Assembly: GCA_037043235.1 (NCBI GenBank)
Contig: JAWRVZ010000077.1
Span: 1,764,501-1,828,500, forward strand
Reading direction: 5' to 3'
DNA from: Rhodeus uyekii
Lineage: Eukaryota > Chordata > Actinopteri > Cypriniformes > Acheilognathidae
DNA length: 64,000 nt
The notes under the pieces were generated by a model. That model ran no database searches. It saw nothing but the letters and a program-made list of their open reading frames with translations, and was not told the DNA's origin. Made by a program: the position numbers and the translations under genes. Shown piece by piece: positions 62,301 to 64,000 of the stretch (position 1 is its first letter; every line of letters begins with the position of its first letter).

Positions 62301-63489
62301 TGTCATACTCGCTCCCTACTGGTGTCGACTATGTTTTTGTGCTTCCTCTAAACCACATAAGTGTGGAAAGCCTCCTCATTTTATGTCATAAGCAAATGAT
62401 TCACCGTATCTTAGGTTTCGCAAAATGCCTCTTCTTCAGGAGAAGAGCTTGCTTGGACATCTACCTAGCAACCACGCTGCATAGCAACTCAACTCCATAT
62501 TAGTTTTCTCATTTGACATGAAGGGCTGTGAGATCAAGATTAATAAACGGTTTCTTTATTTCTATCTTTTGTTCTTCCTTTCTGTTGTTCTGGCATTCTA
62601 TGTATCTTTCATTCTGGAATTCATGACAATTGTGAAGTCCATAAAGCTTCTGGAGACAAAAATGTGATCTGATCAAATGAGATCAGACATGATAAGCTCA
62701 TAAAAAAATATCATACTTTTATAAGACATGTTGAAATATAGTGCACAGACAGTATGGGCTACTTTCAAAGTGCTTTTTTTTAAATCCGCGTGCTTTATTG
62801 AATGCAAAATACAATTTTGAAGAACTTTTTTGTCCCATAGATGAAAAAGTCAAATAACTTGGTTATAGGAGGGAAGGAGCTGCTCTTTCAAGAGTAAAAG
62901 ATTACATCGGAAGAAAATTAAGCTCAAGTTAATGAGTACACAGTCCACAGCAAGCTTTTCAAAACATGAGCTTCTGTGGACGAAAAATCCAGCGTGTCGC
63001 TACGAACATTGTGTCGTAGTCTCAGTTGAGCACAAAGACACGCACCATGTTTCTTTGTCTGTGGGCCGCATACATGGGGGGTTTTGCATGTGAAAAGCCC
63101 CATGCTTTTGCGTCTGGGTTTACTTGGCATCCATTGTTCTTAGTTGTCATCCGTCTAAATCATCCCCACCTCCAACTCTCCGTGTGTGTAAAGTGGAGGG
63201 GGTGTATGTTGTTGTTCTGGTGCCCCCTGGTGCCCGGCGGAGTCTGAATAGTGTGTGTTCATGTGATTTTAATGGCTTTGTCTGGGAAATGATTTTGGCT
63301 CCAGATATCAGAGACGGCGAGCAACACTCCAGACACGTGTTTCTAGCTGATAAGGTCTGTTGAACACATGCAGGCTGTTCAGTATTAACCAGATCTCTTT
63401 ATTGAAGCAATCTCTCTTTTTCTTTTTTATAGTCAGAAATCGGCTTTGGGAAGCTGGAGACCTACATCAAACTGGACAAGTTGGGAGAG
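47241..63489 (+). CDS. cdk17: cdk17 (PCTAIRE-2 kinase), N-terminal half, 3'-partial
   Basis: CDK17 is a PCTAIRE-family cyclin-dependent kinase, abundant in post-mitotic neurons. Coding exons 47241-47358, 54201-54365, 59288-59421, 62119-62244 and 63433-63489 total 600 nt and 200 codons with continuous phases 1,1,0,0. The encoded N-terminal regulatory region is nearly identical to mammalian CDK17 as I remember it: MKRFKRRLSLTLRGSQTIDE, HSMHSFLHQYTGSFKKPPLR, SDGESDQASGTSSDE, RRISMEDLNKRLSLPADIRI and SRRSRRASLSEIGFGKLETY. RRLSL, RRIS and RRAS are basophilic (PKA-type) phosphosites. The last exon ends in KLDKLGE, immediately before the glycine-rich loop, so the whole catalytic domain is beyond the window. 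CDK16 and CDK18 paralogues differ in these segments; the match is clearly to CDK17. ATG 47241 is chosen by homology; an in-frame ATG at 47232 would add MER. Confidence 0.95.
47361..47396. repeat. (TG)n(CG)n microsatellite at the cdk17 donor
   Basis: The TG tract starts within the donor GTGAGTGTGTG and continues to GCGCGC at about 47391-47397. Confidence 0.85.
47480..51010. other. cdk17 intron 2, no gene recognised
   Basis: Short ORFs only. No repeat with definable ends was seen. Confidence 0.4.
51020..51036. repeat. C17 homopolymer
   Basis: A run of 17 consecutive cytosines, unusual in this AT-rich intron. Length may be an assembly or sequencing uncertainty. Confidence 0.85.
52210..52232. 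repeat. (GA)n microsatellite
   Basis: GA dinucleotide run in cdk17 intron 2. Confidence 0.75.
52545..52840. repeat. CACTT-rich minisatellite
   Basis: Imperfect ~30-35 base units containing CACTTCTCCACTTTTTACTT and CGCACTTCACTC, grading into CACTTCACTT. The open frame 52655-52957 is read-through of this array and the adjoining SINE. Confidence 0.8.
52841..52935 (-). repeat. tRNA-derived SINE (copy 3, internally deleted)
   Basis: Shares CAGACGCTTTTATCC and CTCTACTGTTTGAGCTACAGG with copies 1 and 2. The middle, including part of the B-box region, is shortened. It directly abuts the minisatellite. Confidence 0.7.
54201..54365 (+). other. cdk17: cdk17 coding exon 2
   Basis: Acceptor TATTTTTTAG, donor CTCG|GTGAGT. 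Encodes EPIVRNGRPPSSHSMHSF on through MPRNGSRL, part of the N-terminal regulatory region. Phase 1 on both sides. Confidence 0.92.
54430..56215. other. cdk17 intron between coding exons 2 and 3, no gene
   Basis: The first ~400 bases are extremely AT-rich. The rest has short ORFs with no family similarity. Confidence 0.4.
56225..56485. repeat. TTAAC-rich interspersed repeat, orientation A
   Basis: Contains AGCATTTATTAATCTTAG and GTTAACAAATGAGACCTTAT TGTAAAGC, a common cyprinid repeat. An inverted relative lies at 57780-58035. Confidence 0.6.
57543..57567. repeat. (CA)n microsatellite
   Basis: About 12 CA units in the cdk17 intron upstream of coding exon 3. Confidence 0.85.
57780..58035. repeat. 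TTAAC-rich interspersed repeat, orientation B
   Basis: Begins ACAATAAGGGCTCATTTGTT AACATTAATG, the inverse of the end of the 56225-56485 copy, and ends with AATGTTATAAATGAAACC. Confidence 0.6.
58151..59019. mobile_element. pogo-type transposon deletion derivative
   Basis: The left end TACCGTATTTTTTCGAGTAT (58151) and inverted right end TACCGTATTTATTCGAGTAT (to 59019) form near-perfect inverted repeats with TA at the edges. About 0.87 kb, with a minus-strand ORF for the transposase C-terminus and a CpG-rich segment (58600-58960), probably the original 5' region. Confidence 0.85.
58398..58601 (-). pseudogene. pogo-like transposase C-terminal tail
   Basis: A 67-codon open frame includes GISNKMDGTEDDLLW, then an acidic tail ending SVSDDESDVEGF. 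GISNxxDGTEDD and an acidic DFEGF-like terminus are typical of pogo/Tigger transposase C-termini. The DNA-binding and DDE domains are absent, so this is the remaining 3' end of a deleted transposase. Confidence 0.7.
59288..59421 (+). other. cdk17: cdk17 coding exon 3
   Basis: Acceptor CTCTTCCAG, donor GAG|GTAAGA. Encodes DIVHENLKMGSDGESDQA to RRISME, an acidic/serine-rich stretch typical of CDK17. Lies 268 bases downstream of a pogo remnant. Confidence 0.92.
59880..60367. mobile_element. CpG-rich MITE with TTAA-type flanks
   Basis: The ends GGCCAGTCACACA (left, about 59883) and, inverted, AGGGCCAGTCACACAACAGA TCACGCACAGATT (right, to 60364) match over about 40 bases with gaps. The right flank is TTAA and the left is CTAA. 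No ORF; the interior is rich in CGTCGG/CGCG motifs. The TTAA target fits piggyBac or Kolobok classes. Confidence 0.75.
60370..61480. other. cdk17 intron, no gene recognised
   Basis: Ordinary AT-rich intronic sequence. Nothing specific was seen. Confidence 0.4.
61518..61627. repeat. Foldback (long hairpin) element
   Basis: Arms 61518-61565 and 61576-61627 are inverted copies (ATGTTACAGTAATGAGATTT... pairs with ...ATCCCATTACTGTAACAT) with only a few mismatches and a roughly 10-base A-rich loop. Resembles palindromic MITEs of zebrafish. Coding content none. Confidence 0.8.
62119..62244 (+). other. cdk17: cdk17 coding exon 4
   Basis: Acceptor GATTTTCAG after a TG-rich tract, donor CTG|GTAAGT. 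Encodes DLNKRLSLPADIRIPDGYLE to RRSRRASL, the conserved segment before the kinase domain. Confidence 0.92.
62250..63430. other. cdk17 intron before coding exon 5
   Basis: No gene or delimited repeat recognised. Confidence 0.4.
63433..63489 (+). other. cdk17: cdk17 coding exon 5
   Basis: Acceptor TTTTTATAG, donor GAG|GTACAG. Encodes SEIGFGKLETYIKLDKLGE. The next exon (GTYATVYKG in the family) is not in the window; the remaining ~510 bases are intron. Confidence 0.9.
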
Positions 63490-64000
63490 GTACAGTTTAA
63501 CACGGACCACTCATTTCACCCTTATCAGCTGTCCGAAATGGTCATTTAAAAGTGCAATAAGTTATAATCGTATAACTGAATGTGTTCATATTAAGGGGGT
63601 TATTGGTTATGATTTTGGTCTGATGGCAGTCTTCATATGGCACTGTGCATAAGATATTTTTCAAAGTGTAGTAACACCTTTTATTTTACTTAATTGTAAG
63701 TGCAGGTAACGTGTAACAAGGAAAACTTAAATTAAGTAATTAAATACTTAAAAATAAGGGGAGTCTAATCCTCTTTCTGGGTCAATCAGAGGACAAAAAA
63801 GCTAAGAGTTGCAGTTTCCAGGTCTCCAAGATGTTGTTCTTTATTGCCAGGCAAGATCTGGCATCTCTGTGCAGATTACCGTGCATCTAATCTTTTGTTC
63901 CGTCTCTTTATTTTTCCTATCTTCCAATAGTAAAAATCCAGTCCTCTTTTCTTTTGGCTCCACCTTGGCCTTCTGCCAACATAATTTACACTTCCACATA
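63490..64000. other. cdk17: cdk17 intron, runs off the window
   Basis: The next coding exon (glycine loop of the kinase) is not present before the end of the window. Confidence 0.6.

Overview
The window is vertebrate nuclear DNA, most likely from a cyprinid (carp/zebrafish-type) fish. It has spliced genes with GT-AG introns, abundant (GT)n/(GA)n microsatellites, tRNA-derived SINEs, and Harbinger-, hAT- and pogo-type DNA transposon remnants of the kind that fill cyprinid genomes. No bacterial or viral organisation is present.

Layout. (1) 1-5.3 kb, plus strand: the last eight coding exons of mcm10 (replication initiation factor), ending in its C-terminal zinc-binding module. A degenerate Harbinger transposon and a hAT/ZBED-like remnant sit in one of its introns. 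(2) 6.3-10.25 kb, minus strand: a complete five-exon ucma gene (secreted Gla-rich cartilage matrix protein, 135 aa), tail-to-tail with mcm10. (3) 13.6-17.5 kb, minus strand: a complete nine-exon phyh gene (peroxisomal phytanoyl-CoA 2-hydroxylase, 338 aa) with a PTS2 signal, the 2-His-1-Asp iron triad and one GC-AG intron. (4) 18.6-19.5 kb, minus strand: a compact three-exon gene for a 221-aa secreted TenA/thiaminase-II-like protein with its catalytic residues intact. This is the most interesting locus here. (5) 23.2-63.5 kb, plus strand: the 5' half of cdk17 (PCTAIRE-2 kinase). A CpG-rich promoter with non-coding first-exon signals is followed by a very long first intron (about 23.7 kb) and five coding exons that stop just before the glycine-rich loop of the kinase domain. 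The rest of the gene lies beyond the window.

The mcm10-ucma-phyh block matches the order at human 10p13. CDK17 lies on a different human chromosome (12q), so a lineage-specific synteny junction falls between phyh and cdk17, which is where the TenA-like gene sits. The genes are not an operon and share no obvious pathway.

The rest is intronic or intergenic sequence with repeats: a 1.25-kb degenerate ACTGATNCAAAA-type tandem array (21.7-23.0 kb), a tetranucleotide TCTA/TCCA array, a CACTT-rich minisatellite, three related SINE copies, a nested transposon with a perfect 6-bp target duplication, a pogo deletion derivative that keeps an open C-terminal transposase tail, a TTAA-flanked MITE and a foldback element. 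Exon calls were made by hand from translated similarity to remembered family sequences plus splice consensus and reading-phase continuity. No alignment was run.
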